Below are positions 16,397-24,311 of a stretch of DNA of 36,245 bases, piece after piece. A program made the translations under genes and the position numbers. The DNA is from CAYLRF01 sp964385995 (GTDB lineage: Bacteria; Bacillota; Clostridia; Lachnospirales; Lachnospiraceae): contig CAYLRF010000009.1 in NCBI GenBank assembly GCA_964385995.1, positions 1-36,245 on the forward strand, given 5' to 3'. Every line of letters begins with the position of its first letter. Position 1 is the stretch's first letter. Below the pieces are notes generated by a model that was not told the origin of the DNA, made no database searches, and was given only the letters and a program-made list of their open reading frames with translations.

Positions 16397-16858
16397 ATGA
16401 GAAGAAAGAAGGCTTTTAAGAAATTTGCGGCTTTAATTACAGTGGCGCTTGTGACGTGCCTGGTTACTTTTCCCGCATTCGCGCAGGAAGCGGGGTCACA
16501 GTCACGCGAGACGGCTGCATCCGCTTATACGCAGATTGAAACTGCACCGGAGGCAGGGACGGCTGATAACGTGACCGATGTCGGCGCGGAGGATAGGGGA
16601 AGCAGCGCCGGGACGGGGCAGAATCTTACGTCCGAGAAAAGCAGCAAGGCCATGACAGCGGCGCTGTGTATCGCGGTGGTAGCCGCGGCGGGCGCCATCG
16701 CCATGGGCTGGGCCATATCCAAATCCGTGGACAGCATCTCCAGACAGCCCGAAGCGGAGAGCAAGATAAGAACCGCCCTCATGCTCGGACTGGTATTTAT
16801 AGAGACAGCCATCATTTACGCTCTGGTGGTCGCGATATTGATAATATTCGTGTTGTAA
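16397..16858 (+). CDS. atpE: F-type ATP synthase subunit c with signal peptide and linker
   Basis: The last 70 residues are a normal c-subunit hairpin: helix 1, the polar loop SRQPEA, and helix 2 with the ion-carrying Glu136 in LVFIETAIIYALV. Ahead of this are 85 extra residues. These comprise a typical signal peptide (basic start, hydrophobic core, predicted cut AFA/QE after residue 29) and a hydrophilic Ser/Thr/Ala/Glu/Asp linker (about 30-85). Bacterial c subunits are usually 70-90 residues with no cleavable leader. I chose ATG 16397 because GGGAGGA (16384-16390) precedes it. ATG 16352 would only lengthen the leader. The position equal to the Na+-binding Gln32 of Ilyobacter is Met103, so proton coupling seems more likely than sodium (inference). 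Confidence 0.9.
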   Translation: MRRKKAFKKFAALITVALVTCLVTFPAFAQEAGSQSRETAASAYTQIETAPEAGTADNVTDVGAEDRGSSAGTGQNLTSEKSSKAMTAALCIAVVAAAGAIAMGWAISKSVDSISRQPEAESKIRTALMLGLVFIETAIIYALVVAILIIFVL

Positions 16859-16951
16859 AGGCAGGTTTTCAACGGGTATGCGGGGAGCGCGTAGCGCCAA
16901 ACAACCGTAATATCACTTTCCGGCCCGACATCATTGCAAAAGAAACAGGAT

Positions 16952-17003
16952 AAGTGCCAAAGATTACGTGACAATACAAGTGCCGACGATTACCTGACAC
17001 GTA
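16952..17003 (+). repeat. 26-bp tandem direct repeat after atpE
   Basis: There are two diverged copies, at 16952-16977 and 16978-17003. Both begin AAGTGCC and share GATTAC-TGACA spacing (AAGTGCCAAAGATTACGTGA versus AAGTGCCGACGATTACCTGA). With the 41-bp pair before atpE, this gene is bracketed by short tandem repeats. Confidence 0.75.
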
Positions 17004-17043
17004 TTCTCACTTCCCGTATTCCGGAAAAGGCAGGTGTGCGTTT

Positions 17044-17532
17044 ATGCCGTTAAATATTGATTTTCAGCAGATACTTCTTCACTTACTGAATTTTGTGGTT
17101 CTCTTTGCCGTTTTGTATTTTCTGCTGTATAAGCCGGTTAAGAATTTTATGGATAAACGCCGGGATTATTACGCGAAGATGGATGAAGAGGCTAAGGCGA
17201 ATTTGGAAGAAGCAAAGAAGGCCAGAGAGGAGTACACGGGAAAACTTGAGAATGTCGAAAGCGAGCTTAGCGATATGCGTCAGGCTGCCTCGGCGCAGAT
17301 TGAAGAGGCGGGAGCCGCGAAGATAAAAGCGGCCGAGGCTGAGGCGAAGAAGATCGTAGACGAAGCGCATAAGGACATAGAGTATGACCGCGCGAAAATG
17401 CTGAGGCAGGCTCACAAAGAGATAGGACATATGGTGACAATCGCCGCCGAGAAATTCGTGGCGAAATCATCAACGCCCGAGGCCTTCGAGGAATTTCTTA
17501 AGGCTGCCCAAAGGAGCGAGGAAGATGAGTAA
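17044..17532 (+). CDS. atpF: F-type ATP synthase subunit b
   Basis: The 162-residue b subunit forms the peripheral stalk. It has one N-terminal membrane helix (LLNFVVLFAVLYFLLYKPV, residues about 12-32), the usual basic KPVKNFMDKRR after it, and a long Ala/Glu/Lys-rich coiled coil to the end. In other bacteria its C-terminal end binds subunit delta. Here no delta gene follows: the stop codon of atpF overlaps the atpA start by 8 nt, leaving no room for atpH. The delta-like N-terminus of the alpha subunit is the obvious candidate partner. Confidence 0.95.
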   Translation: MPLNIDFQQILLHLLNFVVLFAVLYFLLYKPVKNFMDKRRDYYAKMDEEAKANLEEAKKAREEYTGKLENVESELSDMRQAASAQIEEAGAAKIKAAEAEAKKIVDEAHKDIEYDRAKMLRQAHKEIGHMVTIAAEKFVAKSSTPEAFEEFLKAAQRSEEDE

Positions 17533-19246
17533 GACGGCGATTCTCTACTCCAATGAGGCTCCGAACGCCGATCAGGAAGAGAGATTTAAGGAGTTTCTCT
17601 TTGACAAATACGGCGAGGATACGGAGTTTAAATGGCAGGAGACGGATATGCCCGCCGGGACTTTCAAGCTGAAGGTGGGATCCGAGGTCTACGATTGGAG
17701 CGCCGCGGGACTTTATCAGCAGTTTAAAGAGGATATCTCAAGGGTTATCGGAAGCAATGACGATATCATACCGCTTCTTAAGGACGCCGCCGAGCGCTGG
17801 ACACCGAAAGCTTTGGCTCACGAGGAAGGCGTGGTGATAACCGTAGGCGACGGCATAGCGTCGGTATCGGGACTTGAAAACGTAACCTACGGCGAGATAC
17901 TTCTTTTTTCCTCGGGCTTAAGGGGTATGGCTCAGGATCTGCGAAGAGATGAGATCGGCTGCATTCTCTTCGGCGACGACGGGGAGGTCATGGCGGGAAG
18001 CACCGTAAGAAGGACCGGAAAGACCGCCGGTATCGGAGTCGGCGAGGGACTTTTGGGAAGAGTGGTGAACGCGCTCGGGAAACCGATAGACGAGAAGGGG
18101 GACATTTTCACGGAGAGTTACCGTCCCGTGGAAAATCCGGCTCCCGGTATTATCGACAGACAGCCGGTAAGCGCTCCGCTCGAGACGGGGATACTTGCCA
18201 TCGACTCGATGTTTCCCATCGGAAGAGGTCAGAGGGAGCTCATCATAGGAGATCGTCAGACGGGGAAGACGTCGGTCGCTCTTGATACCATAATAAATCA
18301 AAAGGACAAGGACGTCGTCTGCGTCTACGTGGCGATAGGGCAGAAGGCAAGCTCGGTCGCGCGTCTGGTTCAGGATCTTCAAAGTCACGGCGCAGCCGAT
18401 TACACCGTCGTGGTAAACGCTTCGGCGAGCGAGTCGGCGCCCATGCAGTATATAGCTCCCTACGCGGGCTGCGCCATAGGCGAGTATTTCATGGAAAAGG
18501 GCAGGGACGTGCTGATAGTCTACGACGATCTGTCAAAGCACGCCATAGCCTACAGGTCGCTGAGTCTCCTTCTGGAGAGGGCGCCGGGGAGGGAAGCGTA
18601 TCCCGGGGATGTGTTTTACCTTCACTCAAGACTTCTGGAGCGCTCGGCTCATTTATCCGACGAAAAAGGAGGGGGCAGCATGACGGCCCTTCCCATAGTG
18701 GAGACACAGGCGGGTGACGTGTCGGCTTATATCCCCACGAACATCATATCCATTACGGACGGTCAGATATTTCTCGAGAGCGGCCTCTTTTTCGCGGGTC
18801 AGCGTCCCGCGGTAAACGTAGGCCTTTCCGTTTCGCGGGTCGGTACGGACGCGCAGACAAAAGCCATGAAAAGGGCCGCGAAGACCATACGTCTGGATCT
18901 CGCGCAGTACCGTGAGATGGAAGTATTTACCCAGTTTGAAAGCGACCTTGACGAGTCGACGAAAAGACGGCTCGCGTACGGACAGGGGCTTATGCGGGTG
19001 CTGCGCCAGCCAAGGTTCAGACCGTACAGACAAAGCGAGCAGGTCATAATCCTCGTTACGGCCTTAAACCACCTGTTTCAGGACGTCGATACGGGAGAGA
19101 TAACGCGCACCGCATTGGATCTTCTTACGCATTTCGGGGAGCAGTGCCCCGATCTTATGGACAGGATAGAGACGACGGGCGAACTTAGCGATGAGGATGA
19201 GGCTCGGATAAAAGAAGTCGCCGCCTCTTTCATTAAGGAGCGTTAA
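17525..19246 (+). CDS. atpA: ATP synthase subunit alpha with delta-like N-terminal domain (fusion)
   Basis: The 573-residue protein is about 70 longer than usual. From about residue 78 it is a normal alpha subunit. The Walker A motif GDRQTGKT is at 242-249, against 169-176 in E. coli, an offset of 73. VYDDLSKHAIAYRSLSLLLE and the C-terminal helical domain are intact. Residues about 4-71 look like the C-terminal domain of subunit delta. A TAILYSNEAPNADQEE start resembles the strand and loop before the delta helix. The helix FKEFLFDKYG follows. The stretch AGTFKLKVGSEVYDWSAAGL then matches the delta pattern G-hydrophobic-I/G-D-V-x-D-x-S-xx-G-x-L, ending in a helix. The usual delta gene is missing from the operon. 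The start is supported by AAAGGAGCGAGG just upstream, inside atpF. Confidence 0.96.
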   Translation: MSKTAILYSNEAPNADQEERFKEFLFDKYGEDTEFKWQETDMPAGTFKLKVGSEVYDWSAAGLYQQFKEDISRVIGSNDDIIPLLKDAAERWTPKALAHEEGVVITVGDGIASVSGLENVTYGEILLFSSGLRGMAQDLRRDEIGCILFGDDGEVMAGSTVRRTGKTAGIGVGEGLLGRVVNALGKPIDEKGDIFTESYRPVENPAPGIIDRQPVSAPLETGILAIDSMFPIGRGQRELIIGDRQTGKTSVALDTIINQKDKDVVCVYVAIGQKASSVARLVQDLQSHGAADYTVVVNASASESAPMQYIAPYAGCAIGEYFMEKGRDVLIVYDDLSKHAIAYRSLSLLLERAPGREAYPGDVFYLHSRLLERSAHLSDEKGGGSMTALPIVETQAGDVSAYIPTNIISITDGQIFLESGLFFAGQRPAVNVGLSVSRVGTDAQTKAMKRAAKTIRLDLAQYREMEVFTQFESDLDESTKRRLAYGQGLMRVLRQPRFRPYRQSEQVIILVTALNHLFQDVDTGEITRTALDLLTHFGEQCPDLMDRIETTGELSDEDEARIKEVAASFIKER

Positions 19247-19252
19247 ATCCGT

Positions 19253-20167
19253 ATGGCGTCGAAAAAAGACATAAAAAATCACCTCGCCGGCATAAGGGAC
19301 ACGCGGAAAATAACGAACGCGATGTACCTTATCGCTTCGACGAAACTTCGCAAGGCCAAGGCCGAGTTGGATTCGACGCGGCCTTATTTTGACGCGCTGC
19401 AGGCTGAGATAAAACGTGTTTTCCGCACATCCGCGACTGTGGAGAGCAGATATTTTTATCCGATGAGCGGCGAACACGATCTCGGGGGCTCCTACGGTTA
19501 TCTGGTAATTACGGCCGATAAGGGACTCGCGGGAACGTACAATCAAAATGTCCTAAAAGAAGCCACGCGTCTTATGCAAACTCACGACGATCCGAAACTT
19601 TTCGTGGTCGGAGAATACGGAAGGCATTATTTTAAGGCGCACGGCATACCGATAGAGAAAAGTTTTCTCTATACCGCTCAAAATCCAACCGTTCACAGGG
19701 CGAGGGAGATAGAGTCGTTCATACTGGATCTCTTCGACGCCGGCAAGCTGTCGAAGATTTTCGTCATTTATACCGATATGCGCGGCGCGGCGGATACGCA
19801 GGTAAAAAGCACGAGACTGCTTCCTTTTCACAGGGCGCAGTTTATCGTGCCGGATTCGCATGAGAAGGCCGTAAGGACGCCGTTTGAGTTCATTCCTTCT
19901 CTGGAAAAAGTACTTGACAGCATAGTCCCGAGCTATGTGACGGGATATATATACAGCGCTCTTATAAGCAGTTTCTGCAGTGAGCAGAGCGCCAGAATGA
20001 GCGCGATGGATCTGGCAAACGGCAACGCCGAGGAGCTGATGGACGAGCTTTCGGTTCAGTATAACCACATCAGGCAGAGTGAGATAACTCAGGAGATTAC
20101 CGAGGTCTCTTCGGGCGCGAGAAGCTTAAGGCGGAGATCCTCCTTCGCGCACGGGACTGTCCGATAA
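19253..20167 (+). CDS. atpG: F-type ATP synthase subunit gamma
   Basis: This 304-residue central-stalk subunit turns inside the alpha3beta3 head. The N-terminal helix KNHLAGIRDTRKITNAMYLIASTKLRKAK is represented by its conserved ITNAM and STKLRKA words. The C-terminal helix has SARMSAMDLANGNAEEL and ITQEITEVSSGA, which are near-universal in gamma. About 15 extra residues (SLRRRSSFAHGTVR) follow the usual end. The start follows AAGGAG at 19235-19240. It lies 6 nt after atpA. Confidence 0.96.
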   Translation: MASKKDIKNHLAGIRDTRKITNAMYLIASTKLRKAKAELDSTRPYFDALQAEIKRVFRTSATVESRYFYPMSGEHDLGGSYGYLVITADKGLAGTYNQNVLKEATRLMQTHDDPKLFVVGEYGRHYFKAHGIPIEKSFLYTAQNPTVHRAREIESFILDLFDAGKLSKIFVIYTDMRGAADTQVKSTRLLPFHRAQFIVPDSHEKAVRTPFEFIPSLEKVLDSIVPSYVTGYIYSALISSFCSEQSARMSAMDLANGNAEELMDELSVQYNHIRQSEITQEITEVSSGARSLRRRSSFAHGTVR

Positions 20168-20211
20168 ATCGAAAATCGCGGGTAATTATTTCAAACGGGA
20201 GGTGCCGGTGC

Positions 20212-21612
20212 ATGACAACCGGGAAGATAGTTCAGGTATCGGGTTCTGTCATCGACGTGGCATTTGAAAAGGGTAAGCTGCCGAGGATAAAGGAAGCTTT
20301 GCGGGTCACGGTGGGCGGTAAATGCCGTGTCATGGAAGTGAGTCAGCACATCGGAGACGGCCTTGTCCGATGCATCATGCTGTCGGCGAGCGAAGGTCTG
20401 TATCGGGGAATGCAGGTTACGGCGACGGGGGAGAGCATTACGGTTCCCGTCGGCGAGGCGACGCTCGGGAGGATGTTTAATGTTCTGGGAGAGCCGATAG
20501 ACGGGAAGGGCGAGCTTTGCGGGGATGTGAAACGCTGGCCCATTCACAGGGAAGCCCCCGCATTTGACGAGCAAAGCCCGACCGTAAACATACTGGAGAC
20601 CGGCATAAAGGTCATCGACCTTTTAGAGCCGTATCCCAAGGGCGGGAAGATAGGCCTTTTCGGAGGCGCCGGCGTAGGCAAGACAGTCCTCATACAGGAA
20701 ATGATCCACAATGTGGCGACAGAGCACGGCGGTTACTCGATCTTCACGGGTGTGGGAGAGCGTTCCAGGGAGGGTAACGACCTGTGGAATGAGATGAGGG
20801 AAAGCGGCGTCCTGGGTAAGACCGCGCTCATATTCGGGCAGATGAACGAATCGCCCGGCGTGCGTATGAGAGTGGGGCTTACGGGGCTTACCATGGCGGA
20901 GTATTTCCGCGATCGCGAGAATAAGGATGTGCTGCTTTTTATCGATAATATCTTCCGCTTCATTCAGGCGGGAAGCGAGGTCTCGACGCTTCTCGGGCGT
21001 CTTCCGTCGGCGGTGGGATATCAGCCGACGCTGGCCGAGGAAATGGGAGCTTTGCAGGAGAGGATCACGTCCACCAAGAACGGCTCCATAACTTCTGTTC
21101 AGGCCATATACGTGCCGGCGGACGATCTTACGGATCCGGCGCCCGCGACCACGTTTTCACATCTCGACGCCGTAACGGTGCTGAGCAGAAAAACGGCGGA
21201 GCAGGGCATTTACCCCGCGGTTGATCCTCTTGAGTCGTCATCAAGGATATTGGAAGAGAGCGTGGTGGGAAGCGAACATTACGGGATCGCGAGGAAGGTG
21301 CAGGAGATCCTGCAAAATTACAGGGAACTGCAGGACATCATAGCCATCCTCGGAATGGATGAGTTAAGCGACGAGGATAAGCTCGTGGTGGGCAGAGCGA
21401 GAAGGATTCAAAGGTTCCTCGCTCAGCCCATGAGCGTGGCGGAGAAATTCACGGGTGTCCCCGGCATTTATGTGCCGCTTAAGGAGACGGTAAGGGGCTT
21501 TAAGGCCATAGTCGAAGGAGAGATGGACGACTATCCGGAGGCTGCCTTCTACAATGTCGGCACGATAGACGACGTGAAGGCGAAGGCCGAAACGCTTAAA
21601 GGTCAGGAGTAA
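20212..21612 (+). CDS. atpD: F-type ATP synthase subunit beta
   Basis: This 466-residue catalytic subunit has the beta-barrel start GKIVQVSGSVIDVAF, Walker A GGAGVGKT at residues 151-158, the GERSREGNDLWNEM stretch with the catalytic Glu, Walker B LLFIDNIFRF, and the DELSDEDK region (here MDELSDEDKLVVGRARRIQR). The length is normal. GGGAGGTG at about 20198-20204 sets the start. Nothing unusual is visible, in contrast to alpha and c. Confidence 0.98.
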   Translation: MTTGKIVQVSGSVIDVAFEKGKLPRIKEALRVTVGGKCRVMEVSQHIGDGLVRCIMLSASEGLYRGMQVTATGESITVPVGEATLGRMFNVLGEPIDGKGELCGDVKRWPIHREAPAFDEQSPTVNILETGIKVIDLLEPYPKGGKIGLFGGAGVGKTVLIQEMIHNVATEHGGYSIFTGVGERSREGNDLWNEMRESGVLGKTALIFGQMNESPGVRMRVGLTGLTMAEYFRDRENKDVLLFIDNIFRFIQAGSEVSTLLGRLPSAVGYQPTLAEEMGALQERITSTKNGSITSVQAIYVPADDLTDPAPATTFSHLDAVTVLSRKTAEQGIYPAVDPLESSSRILEESVVGSEHYGIARKVQEILQNYRELQDIIAILGMDELSDEDKLVVGRARRIQRFLAQPMSVAEKFTGVPGIYVPLKETVRGFKAIVEGEMDDYPEAAFYNVGTIDDVKAKAETLKGQE

Positions 21613-21672
21613 ACGCCGGCTGCGGCGTGATTTTTCGCGAAAGGCCGTTTTCGGGCAAAAGGCGCGTGGAAG

Positions 21673-22089
21673 ATGAATAATTTTAAGCTTACGGTGCTCT
21701 CGGCCGAGAATACGTTTTATGAGGGAGAATGTGTCTCGCTTATCATACCCACCACGCAGGGGCAGTACGGCATTCAGGCAAATCACAGGAACATGATATC
21801 GGCCATCGTCCCGGGGATGATGAAATTTACTCTTCCCGACGGCTCGGCGAGGGTAGCCGCAGTATCCGAGGGGATAGTAAAAGTCGAAAGTAATGAGGCG
21901 CTTATCCTGGTTGATTCGGCGGAAAAACCGGAGGAGATCGACGTCAATCGCGCCAAAAGATCCGCCGCGGCCGCGAAGGAAGCCATCCTGCAGAAAAAAA
22001 GTATGCGCGATTATTACGCCGCGCAGGCGCAGATGGCACGCGCGGTCAACAGGCTCAAGGTTAAAAAATATTGGAATATCAACGAATAA
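21673..22089 (+). CDS. atpC: F-type ATP synthase subunit epsilon
   Basis: The 138-residue epsilon subunit has the N-terminal beta-sandwich with FYEGECVSLIIPTTQGQYGI and NHRNMISAI, followed by the two C-terminal helices (RAKRSAAAAKEAI and onward). It joins gamma to the c-ring and can inhibit ATP hydrolysis. It is the last gene of the operon. A weak GTGGAAG precedes the ATG. No clear terminator follows. Confidence 0.93.
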   Translation: MNNFKLTVLSAENTFYEGECVSLIIPTTQGQYGIQANHRNMISAIVPGMMKFTLPDGSARVAAVSEGIVKVESNEALILVDSAEKPEEIDVNRAKRSAAAAKEAILQKKSMRDYYAAQAQMARAVNRLKVKKYWNINE

Positions 22090-22245
22090 AGCGCCGGATC
22101 CGTATATCGCGGTGTTTAAGTTATCTGTCAGTCCCACGCGGCGGCGACAGCTTTAGGTAAGGAAAAAATAAGCCGGCGACATGTCGGGGAGTGTCGGGAA
22201 ATCTACCTTGATGACGCGCTAAAACGCGTCGGGGAAGAGTAAAAA

Positions 22246-22695
22246 ATGAAGAAGAAGAGTGTCAAGGAACTTCTGATGGGTGTGAAGTTTCTGTTATTTT
22301 CGATCAGCGCCGGGATAGTCGAGGCCGTTTCCTTCACGATTTTGGAAGAGTTTACCCCGTTAAAATACTGGGCGTGTTATCTTATCGCGCTCGTCCTTTC
22401 CGTCCTCTGGAATTTCACGTTTAACAGGAAATTCACTTTCCATTCGGCCGCCAATGTGCCGGTGGCGATGTTAAAAGTCGCCGCCTTCTATCTGATATTT
22501 ACTCCCGTCACGACCGTCGGAGGCGACTACCTCACAGAGACGCTTCATTGGAATGAATATTTGGTGACCGCGCTTAACATGCTGCTTAATTTCGTATTGG
22601 AATATCTCTACGACAGATTCGTGGTCTTCGGCAATTCCATAGACACCGGGAAGAAAGAAAATACCGGGAAAGATGCGGCTGATCGGCGCGGATGA
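22246..22695 (+). CDS. GtrA-like membrane protein
   Basis: The 149-residue protein has four hydrophobic segments (about residues 13-30, 38-58, 70-90 and 103-125) and the family words FLLFSISAGIVEAVSF and LSVLWNFTFNRKFTF. GtrA-type proteins are thought to move lipid-linked sugars, or help do so, during surface polysaccharide glycosylation. It has the typical small size and basic, hydrophilic end. GGGGAAGAG precedes the ATG. It lies 156 nt downstream of atpC with no terminator between, so it may be in the same transcript. No partner glycosyltransferase is adjacent. Confidence 0.85.
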   Translation: MKKKSVKELLMGVKFLLFSISAGIVEAVSFTILEEFTPLKYWACYLIALVLSVLWNFTFNRKFTFHSAANVPVAMLKVAAFYLIFTPVTTVGGDYLTETLHWNEYLVTALNMLLNFVLEYLYDRFVVFGNSIDTGKKENTGKDAADRRG

Positions 22696-22703
22696 CGCTT
22701 AAG

Positions 22704-22928
22704 CTACTTCGCGCTTCGGATGGTGTCGATAAGAGCCAAATCTTCCCGCGAAACTTTTATGTTTGTCATGAGATTTTTCCCGTCGGGATAATGAATCTGT
22801 ATGTCTATGACGGTGTCTTCAGTGACGCCGTTTTCACCGGCGTTTTTAAGAAACATCGCGAATTTCGGATGCCGGGAAGAAAAACCCTTCCACATTGATT
22901 GAATTTTCATAAGGTTCGTCACGTTCAT
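22704..22928 (-). CDS. Small conserved-looking protein of unknown function (74 aa)
   Basis: It is a soluble acidic-basic protein. It starts MNVTNLMKIQSMWKGFSSRH, then HPKFAMFLKNA, a strand-rich middle (TVIDIQIHYPDGKNLMTNIKV) and a final helix. A GAAAGGAT ribosome binding site lies upstream on the minus strand, and coding periodicity looks real. It converges with the GtrA gene and ends 8 nt after it. I do not recognise a named family. Confidence 0.65.
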   Translation of the reverse strand: MNVTNLMKIQSMWKGFSSRHPKFAMFLKNAGENGVTEDTVIDIQIHYPDGKNLMTNIKVSREDLALIDTIRSAK

Positions 22929-23053
22929 GGGTGTATCCTTTCATTTGGTGCAACAGGCTCTGCGGGGGCTGCCTTACTTCATCCTCATATTCGGGCGGAC
23001 AAACGAATCATTTGCCTCACCGGCCACACCGGAATGAATGCCGCGGGTTAAGG

Positions 23054-23153
23054 NNNNNNNNNNNNNNNNNNNNNNNNNNNNNNNNNNNNNNNNNNNNNNN
23101 NNNNNNNNNNNNNNNNNNNNNNNNNNNNNNNNNNNNNNNNNNNNNNNNNNNNN
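23054..23153. other. Assembly gap (100 N) between two minus-strand genes
   Basis: The flanks do not repeat. The real distance is unknown. The upstream gene on the minus strand ends only 8 nt from the gap, so any further gene or terminator could be missing here. Confidence 0.9.
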
Positions 23154-23160
23154 GATATCG

Positions 23161-24150
23161 CTAAGGCAGACGGACGTAAACGCCGTCGCTTCCCATGTAA
23201 AAGCCGGGCTCCGTCACGCGCTTTGGCACGAGACGCGAAAGCGAGGAGACGACCGAACTTATCTTCAGGCCCGATTTGTCCCGGTTATCGTGATATTTAA
23301 AATAACCGAGGATATCCTTCGGGACGCCCAGCTTTACGCTTCGGCCCTTAAAGATGTCGATGTCTATCTCCATGAATCCTTCTCTGTAATCCAGAAAGTC
23401 ATCGAAGGGGCGCCGTTTTAACGCTTCGTCGAAGAGTTCGCATACGGGTCTGTAATAAAGCTCAAGGAGGCTGTCAAGGCTTACGGTTATGTCGGCTTTT
23501 TTGCCTAAGGGAGCGTTGCGCACGATCCCCTGAAGCTCTCCCGACTTCGTATCGAAATACGTCATGCAGGCAGCCGCGTACAGCGGAGCCGAGCCGTTTA
23601 CAGTCTTTACGGCAAGGACCCTGTTAAACGCGTCGTCAAGCGCTTTCGGCGCCCGATCTCTTCTGCCTACGGGTTCCCATACGCTCCAGCCCGCGTCCCG
23701 CTTCCATCCGACGCATGAAGGCCATTTGCGGGCGCCTGTCATGTGACTTTCGTCGAGGTTACGCGATGTCAGAAGCGATGCCGGAAGGAAGTAATCCGCG
23801 CCGAACTCCCTCGCGGCCAGAAGTTTGGTGAGTATTAGACCGACGCAGTAAGCCCCGGCGCTTTTTTCGCTCGCGTCCATGCTGTCGGAGGCCGGGGATT
23901 TGACGAGATATTCTCCGTAGGGATCCAGATTTGACTCCGTCGCGGCAACTTTGCAGGCAAGTTCGAAATGCCGCCGTTCTTCATCACGGGGCGAAATTTG
24001 TTGCCACGGCATGGTGCACGTGACGGCTGAGTGCAAAAGTTCCAGATAGCCGCAGCTTATGATCTTTGTGGCATAAAACGGCCATTCGGCTTCTTTTGTA
24101 CCCGTCTCCTCGATGGCGATCTTAAACACGCCGTCCGTAGTGACTCTCAC
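23161..24150 (-). CDS. Uncharacterised 329-residue protein
   Basis: I do not recognise this protein. It has no signal peptide and no membrane segment. Visible features are a Trp/Arg-rich centre (KWPSCVGWKRDAGWSVWEPVG, here residues about 142-162), several Cys residues without a clear metal motif, and a C-terminal region with FMEIDIDIFKGRSVKLGVPKDI. Codon use matches its neighbours and the frame is long, so it is likely real. It starts with GTG on the minus strand, with an imperfect site (AAGCAGGTG) upstream. The downstream end abuts an assembly gap. Confidence 0.65.
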   Translation of the reverse strand: MRVTTDGVFKIAIEETGTKEAEWPFYATKIISCGYLELLHSAVTCTMPWQQISPRDEERRHFELACKVAATESNLDPYGEYLVKSPASDSMDASEKSAGAYCVGLILTKLLAAREFGADYFLPASLLTSRNLDESHMTGARKWPSCVGWKRDAGWSVWEPVGRRDRAPKALDDAFNRVLAVKTVNGSAPLYAAACMTYFDTKSGELQGIVRNAPLGKKADITVSLDSLLELYYRPVCELFDEALKRRPFDDFLDYREGFMEIDIDIFKGRSVKLGVPKDILGYFKYHDNRDKSGLKISSVVSSLSRLVPKRVTEPGFYMGSDGVYVRLP

Positions 24151-24311
24151 GTGACACCTGCTTTCTTATTTCGAATTTTATCTGCCGTCACCTGATATTT
24201 GCGGGCAATTATCTTTCGCGGGCCGATGTAGAGTTGCTCCGTCTTCTCAGCGGACGCCTCTTTCAACCCGAGTGTAGCTCAAACACGGGAGATATTCAAG
24301 TGTTTTTTGCC

